The notes: generated from the letters alone by a model not told the origin. Counted from the stretch's first letter, positions 22,002 to 33,890 are shown. The stretch: 64,000 nucleotides of DNA from Ctena decussata (GCA_963989385.1 OZ022512.1:28665899-28729898); one strand, 5' to 3'. Numbers and translations are program-made.

Positions 22002-23245
22002 AGACAGTCGCTTCAGTGATTTTAAACCCTTTTCATGTTAAAGGTCCTATTGCTTTATCAGCACGAACTATTGTGTTGTGAGGTATCGTTGCAAGCTTCT
22101 CACCATGGTAATTAGCCAATTTAAATCTATTAAAACATACTTAAGTTTCACAGAAAAAAGATTGAAAACTGATTTGTGTCATTTTTGTTGGAAGAAAGAA
22201 AGAAAGTTGGCAACTAAAATTACCTACTTTTGATATCATTATCTTAAATAAAATACTTGTAGTTAAAATACAATATGCACGCGTGTTTTGTTTACATTTC
22301 GTTGCTTGACGGGGAACCGTAAAATGAAAATTGTTTTGTAGAGCGATATGTCTTCCTTCAAAAATATGTTCCTTCTTCTTTTTGCCAGTTAAATATTTGA
22401 ACCAGTATATGCAGTTATGCACACCAAAAAAAAAAAAAAATGATTTTGATCAAACGTGATGATTAAAGCGCTTTTCATGATGATGATATGTGTTAGTTGT
22501 TTCTGCCACTGGTAGGACTCTGGAGACTTTAAACTCAGGGATGTTATATATGTTTAAAGTTGGCTGATCACGATCAAATTGCTATGACGAAATGAGAAGC
22601 TTGTATTTTGTGAAGTACCCCACGATAAAATATTTCATGAATAGAGCAATTGGTACTTGTAGGATTTCAATCTATTAAAGATGAAAATAACAATGCAGTA
22701 TGTAAGTTATGCTGTTTCAAGTTCACTACAATATCGGCGTTTATGGAAGGCGAAAGTTGCCGATGCTGCTGACCCCCAGAGTTTTCCACAAATGTCAGGA
22801 AGCTGCAAAGTGCCAGCCCACATCAACTGCAAGTTTGAGTCTCTTGAACATACTTTAGTCAGAATGAATCTTTCAACACTTATTAGCCGAAACTAAGTAG
22901 TCTGGCCCATGTTCCTTCTTCTGAATGTATTCTCTGCTCTTGAAGGAACTTTTTAAGATTTTAATTTTACTTCGCTGCAGCTGATGTAGTACCGTGTGGC
23001 GGCCGTAAAACGTCCCTACGTACATCATCCATAGTGCAGGTTATATTTAAGTTTCGTCCTTTGAGATCGGAGGAAATATTCTGACAAATCTGAAATTTAA
23101 GATTGGTATAGACTATTATTCTAGATCATCGACGTTTATATTATTTGGACCCTTTTTGATATTAATCAGTCTTTGAGCCAACTGCCCAATTAAAATTAAG
23201 AAATTACAGTATGCTTTTCTCTGGTTTCGTTACCAGATATTATTA

Positions 23246-23291
23246 GGGTCACTGATGAGGCTTTATTAGCCGAAACTACGTAGTCTGGCCC
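23246..23291 (+). ncRNA. Type I hammerhead ribozyme motif, unit 1
   Basis: GGGTCA, CTGATGA, GGCT-TTATT-AGCC, GAAA, ACTA-CG-TAGT (including the core A), C, TGGCCC. This is the full consensus core with a 6-bp stem I and 4-bp stem II. Cleavage is predicted after 23285. The core has the commoner CTGATGA form, against CTGACGA at 14360. Confidence 0.87.
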
Positions 23292-23583
23292 ATGTTCCTT
23301 CTCTGCTCTTGAAGGAACTCTTAAAGGTTTTAATTTCGCTGCAGCTGGTGTTGTACCGTACATCATCAATCGTGCAGACTATTTTTTATTTTCGTCCTTT
23401 GAGATCGGAGGAAATATTTTGACAAATCTGAAATTTGAACTTGGTTTAGACCCTTATTCTAAACCATCATCTTTTATATTATTTGGATCCTCTTTGATAT
23501 TAATTAACCTTTGAATCGACTGCCCAATTAAAATCAAGAAATTACAGTATGCTTTTCTCTGGTTTCGTCACCAGATATTATAA

Positions 23584-23629
23584 GGGTCAATGATGAGGCT
23601 TTATCAGCCGAAACTACGTAGTCTGGCCC
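23584..23629 (+). ncRNA. Hammerhead motif with mutated core, unit 1
   Basis: Same layout as the motif at 23246 but the core starts ATGATGA instead of CTGATGA. That first C (C3) is needed for catalysis in known hammerheads, so this copy should be inactive. Stem II reads GGCT-TTATC-AGCC and still pairs. Equivalent copies lie at 25485-25530, 27385-27430 and 29274-29319. Confidence 0.75.
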
Positions 23630-25146
23630 ATGTTCATTCTTCTGAATGTATTCTCTGCTCTGGAAGGAACTCTTTAAAATTATATTTTCATTGTCAATAC
23701 TTCCGACCCCAAAAGCTTACACCAGCTGTAGGGAAGTCAAATTAAAATCTTAAAGAATTCCTTCAAGAGCAGAGAACACATTCAAAAGAGGAAACTTGGA
23801 CCTTACTTCGAAATTTCGGCAACTCAAGCCTCATCTGTGACCCTGACAATATTTGGTGACGAAAGCCAGAGAAAAGCATACTGTAATTTCTTAATTTTAA
23901 TAAGACAGTCGCTTCAGTGATTTTAAACCCTTTTCATGTTAAAGGTCCTATTGCTTTATCAGCACGAACTATTGTGTTGTGAGGTATCGTTGCAAGCTTC
24001 TCACCATGGTAATTAGCCAATTTAAATCTATTAAAACATACTTAAGTTTCACAGAAAAAAGATTGAAAACTGATTTGTGTCATTTTTGTTGGAAGAAAGA
24101 AAGAAAGTTGGCAACTAAAATTACCTACTTTTGATATCATTATCTTAAATAAAATACTTGTAGTTAAAATACAATATGCACGCGTGTTTTGTTTACATTT
24201 CGTTGCTTGACGGGGAACCGTAAAATGAAAATTGTTTTGTAGAGCGATATGTCTTCCTTCAAAAATATGTTCCTTCTTCTTTTTGCCAGTTAAATATTTG
24301 AACCAGTATATGCAGTTATGCACACCAAAAAAAAAAAAAAATGATTTTGATCAAACGTGATGATTAAAGCGCTTTTCATGATGATGATATGTGTTAGTTG
24401 TTTCTGCCACTGGTAGGACTCTGGAGACTTTAAACTCAGGGATGTTATATATGTTTAAAGTTGGCTGATCACGATCAAATTGCTATGACGAAATGAGAAG
24501 CTTGTATTTTGTGAAGTACCCCACGATAAAATATTTCATGAATAGAGCAATTGGTACTTGTAGGATTTCAATCTATTAAAGATGAAAATAACAATGCAGT
24601 ATGTAAGTTATGCTGTTTCAAGTTCACTACAATATCGGCGTTTATGGAAGGCGAAAGTTGCCGATGCTGCTGACCCCCAGAGTTTTCCACAAATGTCAGG
24701 AAGCTGCAAAGTGCCAGCCCACATCAACTGCAAGTTTGAGTCTCTTGAACATACTTTAGTCAGAATGAATCTTTCAACACTTATTAGCCGAAACTAAGTA
24801 GTCTGGCCCATGTTCCTTCTTCTGAATGTATTCTCTGCTCTTGAAGGAACTTTTTAAGATTTTAATTTTACTTCGCTGCAGCTGATGTAGTACCGTGTGG
24901 CGGCCGTAAAACGTCCCTACGTACATCATCCATAGTGCAGGTTATATTTAAGTTTCGTCCTTTGAGATCGGAGGAAATATTCTGACAAATCTGAAATTTA
25001 AGATTGGTATAGACTATTATTCTAGATCATCGACGTTTATATTATTTGGACCCTTTTTGATATTAATCAGTCTTTGAGCCAACTGCCCAATTAAAATTAA
25101 GAAATTACAGTATGCTTTTCTCTGGTTTCGTTACCAGATATTATTA

Positions 25147-25192
25147 GGGTCACTGATGAGGCTTTATTAGCCGAAACTACGTAGTCTGGCCC
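25147..25192 (+). ncRNA. Type I hammerhead ribozyme motif, unit 2
   Basis: Identical in sequence to the unit 1 motif at 23246; cleavage predicted after 25186. Confidence 0.87.
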
Positions 25193-27046
25193 ATGTTCCT
25201 TCTCTGCTCTTGAAGGAACTCTTAAAGGTTTTAATTTCGCTGCAGCTGGTGTTGTACCGTACATCATCAATCGTGCAGACTATTTTTTATTTTCGTCCTT
25301 TGAGATCGGAGGAAATATTTTGACAAATCTGAAATTTGAACTTGGTTTAGACCCTTATTCTAAACCATCATCTTTTATATTATTTGGATCCTCTTTGATA
25401 TTAATTAACCTTTGAATCGACTGCCCAATTAAAATCAAGAAATTACAGTATGCTTTTCTCTGGTTTCGTCACCAGATATTATAAGGGTCAATGATGAGGC
25501 TTTATCAGCCGAAACTACGTAGTCTGGCCCATGTTCATTCTTCTGAATGTATTCTCTGCTCTGGAAGGAACTCTTTAAAATTATATTTTCATTGTCAATA
25601 CTTCCGACCCCCAAAGCTTACACCAGCTGTAGGGAAGTCAAATTAAAATCTTAAAGAATTCCTTCAAGAGCAGAGAACACATTCAAAAGAGGAAACTTGG
25701 ACCTTACTTCGAAATTTCGGCAACTCAAGCCTCATCTGTGACCCTGACAATATTTGGTGACGAAAGCCAGAGAAAAGCATACTGTAATTTCTTAATTTTA
25801 ATAAGACAGTCGCTTCAGTGATTTTAAACCCTTTTCATGTTAAAGGTCCTATTGCTTTATCAGCACGAACTATTGTGTTGTGAGGTATCGTTGCAAGCTT
25901 CTCACCATGGTAATTAGCCAATTTAAATCTATTAAAACATACTTAAGTTTCACAGAAAAAAGATTGAAAACTGATTTGTGTCATTTTTGTTGGAAGAAAG
26001 AAAGAAAGTTGGCAACTAAAATTACCTACTTTTGATATCATTATCTTAAATAAAATACTTGTAGTTAAAATACAATATGCACGCGTGTTTTGTTTACATT
26101 TCGTTGCTTGACGGGGAACCGTAAAATGAAAATTGTTTTGTAGAGCGATATGTCTTCCTTCAAAAATATGTTCCTTCTTCTTTTTGCCAGTTAAATATTT
26201 GAACCAGTATATGCAGTTATGCACACCAAAAAAAAAAAAAATGATTTTGATCAAACGTGATGATTAAAGCGCTTTTCATGATGATGATATGTGTTAGTTG
26301 TTTCTGCCACTGGTAGGACTCTGGAGACTTTAAACTCAGGGATGTTATATATGTTTAAAGTTGGCTGATCACGATCAAATTGCTATGACGAAATGAGAAG
26401 CTTGTATTTTGTGAAGTACCCCACGATAAAATATTTCATGAATAGAGCAATTGGTACTTGTAGGATTTCAATCTATTAAAGATGAAAATAACAATGCAGT
26501 ATGTAAGTTATGCTGTTTCAAGTTCACTACAATATCGGCGTTTATGGAAGGCGAAAGTTGCCGATGCTGCTGACCCCCAGAGTTTTCCACAAATGTCAGG
26601 AAGCTGCAAAGTGCCAGCCCACATCAACTGCAAGTTTGAGTCTCTTGAACATACTTTAGTCAGAATGAATCTTTCAACACTTATTAGCCGAAACTAAGTA
26701 GTCTGGCCCATGTTCCTTCTTCTGAATGTATTCTCTGCTCTTGAAGGAACTTTTTAAGATTTTAATTTTACTTCGCTGCAGCTGATGTAGTACCGTGTGG
26801 CGGCCGTAAAACGTCCCTACGTACATCATCCATAGTGCAGGTTATATTTAAGTTTCGTCCTTTGAGATCGGAGGAAATATTCTGACAAATCTGAAATTTA
26901 AGATTGGTATAGACTATTATTCTAGATCATCGACGTTTATATTATTTGGACCCTTTTTGATATTAATCAGTCTTTGAGCCAACTGCCCAATTAAAATTAA
27001 GAAATTACAGTATGCTTTTCTCTGGTTTCGTTACCAGATATTATTA

Positions 27047-27092
27047 GGGTCACTGATGAGGCTTTATTAGCCGAAACTACGTAGTCTGGCCC
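27047..27092 (+). ncRNA. Type I hammerhead ribozyme motif, unit 3
   Basis: Identical in sequence to the unit 1 motif; cleavage predicted after 27086. Confidence 0.87.
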
Positions 27093-28935
27093 ATGTTCCT
27101 TCTCTGCTCTTGAAGGAACTCTTAAAGGTTTTAATTTCGCTGCAGCTGGTGTTGTACCGTACATCATCAATCGTGCAGACTATTTTTTATTTTCGTCCTT
27201 TGAGATCGGAGGAAATATTTTGACAAATCTGAAATTTGAACTTGGTTTAGACCCTTATTCTAAACCATCATCTTTTATATTATTTGGATCCTCTTTGATA
27301 TTAATTAACCTTTGAATCGACTGCCCAATTAAAATCAAGAAATTACAGTATGCTTTTCTCTGGTTTCGTCACCAGATATTATAAGGGTCAATGATGAGGC
27401 TTTATCAGCCGAAACTACGTAGTCTGGCCCATGTTCATTCTTCTGAATGTATTCTCTGCTCTGGAAGGAACTCTTTAAAATTATATTTTCATTGTCAATA
27501 CTTCCGACCCCCAAAGCTTACACCAGCTGTAGGGAAGTCAAATTAAAATCTTAAAGAATTCCTTCAAGAGCAGAGAACACATTCAAAAGAGGAAACTTGG
27601 ACCTTACTTCGAAATTTCGGCAACTCAAGCCTCATCTGTGACCCTGACAATATTTGGTGACGAAAGCCAGAGAAAAGCATACTGTAATTTCTTAATTTTA
27701 ATAAGACAGTCGCTTCAGTGATTTTAAACCCTTTTCATGTTAAAGGTCCTATTGCTTTATCAGCACGAACTATTGTGTTGTGAGGTATCGTTGCAAGCTT
27801 CTCACCATGGTAATTAGCCAATTTAAATCTATTAAAACATACTTAAGTTTCACAGAAAAAAGATTGAAAACTGATTTGTGTCATTTTTGTTGGAAGAAAG
27901 AAAGAAAGTTGGCAACTAAAATTACCTACTTTTGATATCATTATCTTAAATAAAATACTTGTAGTTAAAATACAATATGCACGCGTGTTTTGTTTACATT
28001 TCGTTGCTTGACGGGGAACCGTAAAATGAAAATTGTTTTGTAGAGCGATATGTCTTCCTTCAAAAATATGTTCCTTCTTCTTTTTGCCAGTTAAATATTT
28101 GACCAAGTATATGCACACCATAAAAAAAAATGATTTTGATCAAACGTGATGATTAAAGCGCTTTTCATGATGATGATATGTGTTAGTTGTTTCTACCACT
28201 GGTAGGACTCTGGAGACTTTAAACTCAGGGATGTTATATATGTTTAAAGTTGACTGATCACGATCAAATTGCTATGACGAAATGAGAAGCTTGTATTTTG
28301 TGAAGTACCCCACGATAAAATATTTCATGAATAGAGCAATTGGTACTTGTAGGATTTCAATCTATTAAAGATGAAAATAACAATGCAGTATGTAAGTTAT
28401 GCTGTTTCAAGTTCACTACAATATCGGCGTTTATGGAAGGCGAAAGTTGCCGATGCTGCTGACCCCCAGAGTTTTCCACAAATGTCAGGAAGCTGCAAAG
28501 TGCCAGCCCACATCAACTGCAAGTTTGAGTCTCTTGAACATACTTTAGTCAGAATGAATCTTTCAACACTTATTAGCCGAAACTAAGTAGTCTGGCCCAT
28601 GTTCCTTCTTCTGAATGTATTCTCTGCTCTTGAAGGAACTTTTTAAGATTTTAATTTTACTTCGCTGCAGCTGATGTAGTACCGTGTGGCGGCCGTAAAA
28701 CGTCCCTACGTACATTATCCATAGAGCAGGTTATATTTAAGTTTCGTCCTTTGAGATCGGAGGAAATATTCTGACAAATCTGAAATTTAAGATTGGTATA
28801 GACTATTATTCTAGACCATCGACGTTTATATTATTTGGACCCTTTTTGATATTAATCAGTCTTTGAGCCAACTGCCCAATTAAAATTAAGAAATTACAGT
28901 ATGCTTTTCTCTGGTTTCGTTACCAGATATTATTA

Positions 28936-28981
28936 GGGTCACTGATGAGGCTTTATTAGCCGAAACTACGTAGTCTGGCCC
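28936..28981 (+). ncRNA. Type I hammerhead ribozyme motif, unit 4
   Basis: Identical to the other three although unit 4 has diverged elsewhere; cleavage predicted after 28975. Confidence 0.87.
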
Positions 28982-29408
28982 ATGTTCCTTCTCTGCTCTT
29001 GAAGGAACTCTTAAAGGTTTTAATTTCGCTGCAGCTGGTGTTGTACCGTACATCATCAATCGTACAGACTATTTTTTATTTTCGTCCTTTGAGATCGGAG
29101 GAAATATTTTGACAAATCTGAAATTTGAACTTGGTTTAGACCCTTATTCTAAACCATCATCTTTTATATTATTTGGATCCTCTTTGATATTAATTAATCT
29201 TTGAATCGACTGCCCAATTAAAATCAAGAAATTACAGTATGCTTTTCTCTGGTTTCGTCACCAGATATTATAAGGGTCAATGATGAGGCTTTATCAGCCG
29301 AAACTACGTAGTCTGGCCCATGTTCATTCTTCTGAATGTATTCTCTGCTCTGGAAGGAACTCTTTAAAATTATATTTTCATTGTCAATACTTCCGACCCC
29401 CAAAGCTT

Positions 29409-29790
29409 TTTCAAAATGCCCGAAAGTTGCAAACTCTGCACATCAACTGGAATTTTGAGTACAGTTCACATCGACTGCAATTTTGATTTTGTCGTAAATA
29501 TTTGAGTCAAAACGAATCATCATTTGTTTATTCTTGCCCGTGATGCCGACCCTTAGAGTTTTTTTTTCTTCTTTTTTTTTCAAAATGCCCGAGAGCTGCA
29601 AAATAGTCCACATCAACTGCAATCTTATGTCTCGGGAAAGAATCTTTCAATATTTGTTTTTCTTTTACACCGATGGATATGCCTCAGACATAGGGAGGAC
29701 GTCGGAGCTTGAGCTATTGACACTTGAAAAAGAAAGGACCAATAAACAAGATCAAATAAGCGCCAGAAATAAGTCTTGAAATAACGTGTG
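29409..29790 (+). repeat. Residual ~120-150-bp repeats beside the array
   Basis: Phrases 'caaaatgcccga.agctgcaaa' and 'cacatcaactg.aa.tttga' recur near 29410 and 29580 and match the part of each 1.9-kb unit just before the hammerhead multimer (for example 22797-22870). This looks like the older tandem DNA into which the multimer inserted. Confidence 0.6.
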
Positions 29791-30184
29791 ATTTATCACA
29801 TCTCTAATGTTGATTTACCCACTTTTGTTGACCTGAAAATTAAACCGTTTCATGGTTCGATAAGCCGCTTCACAACTAAAAATAAAATACTAACTTGTAA
29901 ACAAAATTCAATAGTATAAGTAAAACTGTGTGATCTTATACACAGTAATTTGCATATTACTGTTAAACCCAATATATGGTAATAAAATCACGTCTCAGTT
30001 TATAAATAAATATTACTCATATTTGTATTTTACTGTAAGTATCTCACTTATATAACAGACTGTTGTCTAAGAGTAGCATGTGACCTGTGAACATCTTGTT
30101 AACAATAGATGTATTTTCTATATCGAGTCCAACAGAGAGGAACTATACATCAATACAACAAACATTCAATAGTAAATAGGAAAC
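29791..30184. other. No gene seen
   Basis: Very AT-rich; no frame or repeat recognised. Confidence 0.45.
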
Positions 30185-30480
30185 TTCTCAGGAACTGACA
30201 CAATGCACTCCCAGATCCCACCCAAGACACCATGTAGGAAAAGACAACACAAATTTAGACACCACCAAAGGCATCACCAGCAACAGCCCGGTAAGCAGCC
30301 ATTTCCCATGTAGGTGGTCACCGGGCTAAACAATATATCAATGAAAGACATAGCAACAAACAACACATAAACATCCAAGAAGAACCAAATCAAAAGTTTC
30401 GTGTTGCGACGGCCAGCAATGAAATTACTGGGGCTTTAGCGTTTTGTGGTCGCCCAGCCCTCGCCTTTGGTTCTGACTAT
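30185..30480. repeat. Dispersed repeat, copy 1
   Basis: Aligns with 43727-44012: 'gactgacacaat.cactcccagatcc', 'gacaacacaaa.ttag.cacca', 'aagaagaaccaaa', 'gcgacggcc', 'tttgtggtcg.cc.a.ccctcgcc'. It carries no intact frame and its element class was not recognised. Confidence 0.7.
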
Positions 30481-31195
30481 TCTTCTACACAACCAAAAAC
30501 CAAAACAATTACCACCGACACAACAGACTAGCAATAACATCAATAATGACAATAAGAAGAAATTATACGAAAAACATTAAACAATTATTTTCCTGAAGCC
30601 ATACAAAATAAATTAAATGAACAATACATCTATTTTGACTATTTTCTAGTTTAAAATACAAAGCAAAATAGAAAGCAAAGTGGTCGGTTTTACAGGGTAC
30701 CACAATGCTAACACTAAACAGAACTCTTAAACTTGCTTAATGCAATTAACCTCGCACTCCCTTCCAATGTAAACAGTTGCATGTCTCCTTGATGAAAGTG
30801 CAAGGCAGGTGCGACATAACAGCAGCATTCTCACGAGCTCCAGGGCTAAGCCACACCCATTTCACACTTCTTTGTGCCTTGGGAAATCGACGCTGAATGC
30901 GAGGAACAAAATGACGTGGCTTCGACTTTGATCAACATTATTTTCCTCTGCTCAAAATTTTGGTAGAGACTGCTGTTGTAACAGGAACGGTTACGAACTT
31001 TAAGAAGAGGGGAATTATCTATAAGATACAGGAATGTGTAGCTAGTGTACGATTCGTTTGGAATAGGGCGGCGTCGCCCGCCAGAGATGGGCAGGAATAG
31101 TACCATTTGAAATAATTATTAATTGTTGCCTGCCATTTACTTTTTGCATGTGTCATCTGTTTCTTCTCTGAGTAAAACTCACAAAAAATAAATGC
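30481..31195. other. No gene seen
   Basis: A minus-strand frame of about 86 codons (30846-31106) lacks any recognisable domain. Nothing else noted. Confidence 0.4.
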
Positions 31196-31372
31196 AGTCC
31201 AACCTGTATTAAGCAAGCACCTATGGGATAATCAAAATCTGCTTGCTTAAGACAGGTGCTTGCTTAATACAGGTACATTTCAATGTATTTGCCTTTTCGG
31301 GAAATGAAAACATGCTTGCTTAATACAGGTTGCTTACTTAATACAGGTGGCCACTAAGGCAGGTTTGACTGT
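31196..31372. mobile_element. MITE with CAGTC..AACCTG ends
   Basis: Left end CAGTCCAACCTGTATTAAGC, right end complementary to ACAGTCAAACCTGCCTTA. The interior repeats 'tgcttgcttaatacaggt' about four times. The ends resemble widespread pogo/Tigger-type MITEs. A degenerate relative is at 37190-37330. Confidence 0.6.
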
Positions 31373-31790
31373 GGATGCAAAAACATAAATAAACAAATAA
31401 AATAAAATGACATAAAATAAATAAATAAGGTCAAAATTAATGAATAAATATAAGATATTATGGTTGTAACATTTTATTCGGGTCAAGGAGCTGCACAAAG
31501 AACGTTACTAACAAAGGCATTCTTAAAAATATTTTCAAAAAAATAAAACAGTGCAGTATGAGAAATGGGTATGTAAACAAAGTCACGTGATGTTGAAACC
31601 AGTAAGCTGTTTACGGGTATCGATTACAAAAATAGTGTTATATATCGTATAATTAGTAAATCCGCTATAATCTAGAATTAATAGGGTTCACAGCCAGGTT
31701 AGCATTATCCAAATAAAGCAATGAACGTTTGGCATAATATACACAAATGCAATTATTCCTTTGCAGTGCCCAAGCTAGCATCACGCCTGG
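31373..31790. other. No gene seen
   Basis: AT-rich spacer with several AATAAA-like phrases; nothing else recognised. Confidence 0.4.
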
Positions 31791-32338
31791 TAAACTATCA
31801 CAAGTACCTCCGGCGGAGGTACCAATAAAAAGTTGTGACAGGCATCTGGAGCTGCCTGTGACTGTCCAAAAATGACAACAAATGGTAGGTATTCCTCTTT
31901 TTTGACAAAACATAAAATAAGCAGGGAGTTTATTAAAAATCAAAAAGTGCTATTCGACCCTTATAGATATAAAGTTTTGTCAGACATCATATCCCCCAGA
32001 ACTTTCCATATTAACCAAAGATACGACTTTTGAAGTGGCTTTGATGTCAGCCCACAGTACTCAAAACATAAAGAATTCGGTCGTTTTTGGTCTCAAATGC
32101 AGTGATCTTCCATACGAGTCTATTTTTCTCGGCACCCTGATGTTAAGGTAATCCCCTTGCCCAAATATAAATGTCGATTGACTACAAATAAGGCTTGATT
32201 TTTCAAAACAACAGCTGGAGGTGCCTGCAATGGCGTGGAGGTGCCTGTGATGTAAGAAAACAAAGTGAAAATCTGAATAGTTATTGCAGCTGGAAATACT
32301 GACATACTTCTTCTCTAAACCAATGCCTGGAAAGAATC

Positions 32339-32440
32339 ATTCATTCAACGTCCCAATAAGCTATCAGAATGCGTATATCACGAAATTCCATTCATTCAAC
32401 GTCCCAATAAGCTATCAGAATGCGTATATCACGAAATTCC
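32339..32440 (+). repeat. Perfect 51-bp tandem duplication
   Basis: Two identical 51-bp units starting ATTCATTCAACGTCCCAATA, in the left arm of the long inverted-repeat element. The right arm has a single related copy near 34310, so duplication came after the element formed. Confidence 0.9.
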
Positions 32441-32803
32441 ATGTTAAAATTCCTAAAACCATCTCATAGAGTTATTGCCCATTTTGTTTCCGCTTCTGTT
32501 AGTCAAACATTGACAAATTTCACAGAGTTGCTGAAAATTAACTGTCTAATTCAGTGTAAGAATCGTTATAAAATGCGCGCTTAAATAAGAGTCAACATTT
32601 TTGTGAATGGTGATGACTGTGATCGGGAGGAGCTGCCTGGGAGTAATTCCAACTCGTTTGAAATTGTCAAGGTCACACGTCATGCCAGCTACACGTATGG
32701 TGTGTTAAATGGGTCAAAATTACCGATACCCGTTAACAGGCATACACGTACAGGTATCTATAGTGTTGATCCTTTTGGTATCTCATATGCGTGCCGCTCG
32801 CAC

Positions 32804-33126
32804 ACTGTAAAAAAATACTGTAGATTTTACGGTAGAATAACTGGAAACCGGCTGCCAGTCCTTTTACCGTTATTTTTACGGGTTTTTGCCTGTAAGACAT
32901 TGTTGGAAATCAGGAAATGGAAGTTTTATGTTAACTTGGCGCACTCGAAAATAACTTTGTATTGTTGAGGGGCTATCTAACCAAAACGACATCTGCTCTT
33001 TTCTGTCCCACTCTGCTTGATGATTCCTGCAATCTTTACGGGCGCCCGTAAAAATAACGGTAAAAGGACTGGCAGCTGGTTGCCAGTTATTTTACCGTAA
33101 AATCTACCGTTTATTTTTGCAGTGCA
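32804..33126. mobile_element. Palindromic MITE, CACTGTAAAAA ends
   Basis: Both sides carry the series TTTTACGGTA, 'aataactgg', 'ctgccagtccttttaccgtt' in inverse order, forming arms of about 100 bp that run to CACTGTAAAAA on the left and its near complement TTTTTGCAGTG on the right. No gene. Confidence 0.75.
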
Positions 33127-33512
33127 TGTGTCGTATGACGCTCGCTGTACGTGTTAACTTTGTGGTAACTGGAGTGATAGGTGCTACAAGTGATTCAGTC
33201 TGGCCATCTTTGAATTGCTGGCGCTAGAATCCAAATACATCCGTAAGGCCTACAGATTACATCATCGACAGGTGACATATTCTCAACATTACACTTTTTA
33301 GTATGTTGAAGTGATCGGAATCTTACTGTAAATTATGTGTAATTCAAAGTCTCCGAATAGCCACTGCATCAAATGTGGTAACAAAAGAGCACTTTTACTA
33401 CATAACAGTCATCTTCCGAAACATTGTCGTTTTTGCAAACGTTTCGAGTAGCTGGCATGGCGTGTGATCTCGACAATCTCTAACGAGTTGGAATGACTAA
33501 CAGACAGTCTCC

Positions 33513-33890
33513 ACACTGTAAAAATCGCGCTTAGCTATAAAACACAAGTGGTTACATGTTTAGGTGTAAACATGTTCAGGAATATGTCATATAGCTAAAC
33601 ATGTATGCCTTTTCTATTATTTACCCGGACAAAGTCTGCTAAACACGTTTTATTCTGTTAGGCGTTTCGGATGATTTCATTCGCTCTTTTCCCCGTTGAA
33701 GAACGAAAAAAGAGACGAAAACGTTGATAGAGGAAATTTTCAAAATAAAAGGTAAATATAACCAGTTTTGTACATGTTTAATTTCTAAACATAAACCTAA
33801 ACATGTTGCAAATTGAACATGTTACGATTTAAACACATTAAAAATCAGACTGCATTTTTGCATTGATTCTAAACACATTGTTTACAGTGC
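33513..33890. mobile_element. MITE nested in the right arm
   Basis: Bounded by CACTGTAAAAATCGCGC and TTGTTTACAGTG, and interrupts the alignment of the right arm against the left arm. Its interior repeats 'aaacatgtt' and 'taaacat' motifs. Confidence 0.6.

Larger units (their letters stand above)
22880..23700 (+). mobile_element. Hammerhead retrozyme-like multimer (unit 1)
   Basis: Begins inside a hammerhead (stem II 3' side), then one 383-bp monomer (22903-23285) ending in an intact motif, one 338-bp monomer (23286-23623) ending in a mutated motif, then about 60-70 further bases ending ATATTTTC. This end matches the right edge of the SINE insertion at 14459, whereas the left edges differ. Copies in the other units start at 24781, 26681 and 28570. 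Internally it carries 'cgctgcagctg.tgt..taccgt', 'ggcggccgtaaaacgt' and 'tttgagatcggagg' like the 14021 copy. Fixed 3' and variable 5' ends resemble products of target-primed reverse transcription; this is inference. Confidence 0.7.
21818..29408 (+). repeat. Four-unit 1.9-kb tandem array carrying hammerheads
   Basis: Units are 21818-23718, 23719-25619, 25620-27519 and 27520-29408 (1901, 1901, 1900 and 1889 bp). Each starts at ACACCAGCTG, and the unit junction reads AAAGCTT then ACACCAGCTG. Units 1-3 are nearly identical, differing mostly in an A run of 15, 15 and 14. Unit 4 has a small deletion near 28100 plus several point changes. Each unit contains, in order, a reversed hammerhead repeat, a unique part, and a forward hammerhead multimer. 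Frames repeated in every unit (71 codons near 22681, 93 codons reversed near 22141) have no domain and are not supported as genes. Confidence 0.9.

Noticed and set aside
22141..22422. A 93-codon minus-strand frame repeated in the units
   Set aside because: Length changes with the poly-A run, the start differs in units 3 and 4, and there is no domain. Treated as chance.
22681..22896. A 71-codon frame repeated exactly in all four 1.9-kb units
   Set aside because: It has no recognisable domain, ends inside a hammerhead remnant, and its repetition is explained by unit duplication, not by selection on a protein.
21818..29408. CRISPR-like or bacterial repeat system
   Set aside because: Units are 1.9 kb, the surroundings are eukaryotic (spliced genes, SINEs, LINEs), and there are no short repeats with unique spacers.
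32603..32968. A 121-codon plus-strand protein
   Set aside because: It spans the arm of an inverted-repeat element and then a MITE, so its continuity is accidental.
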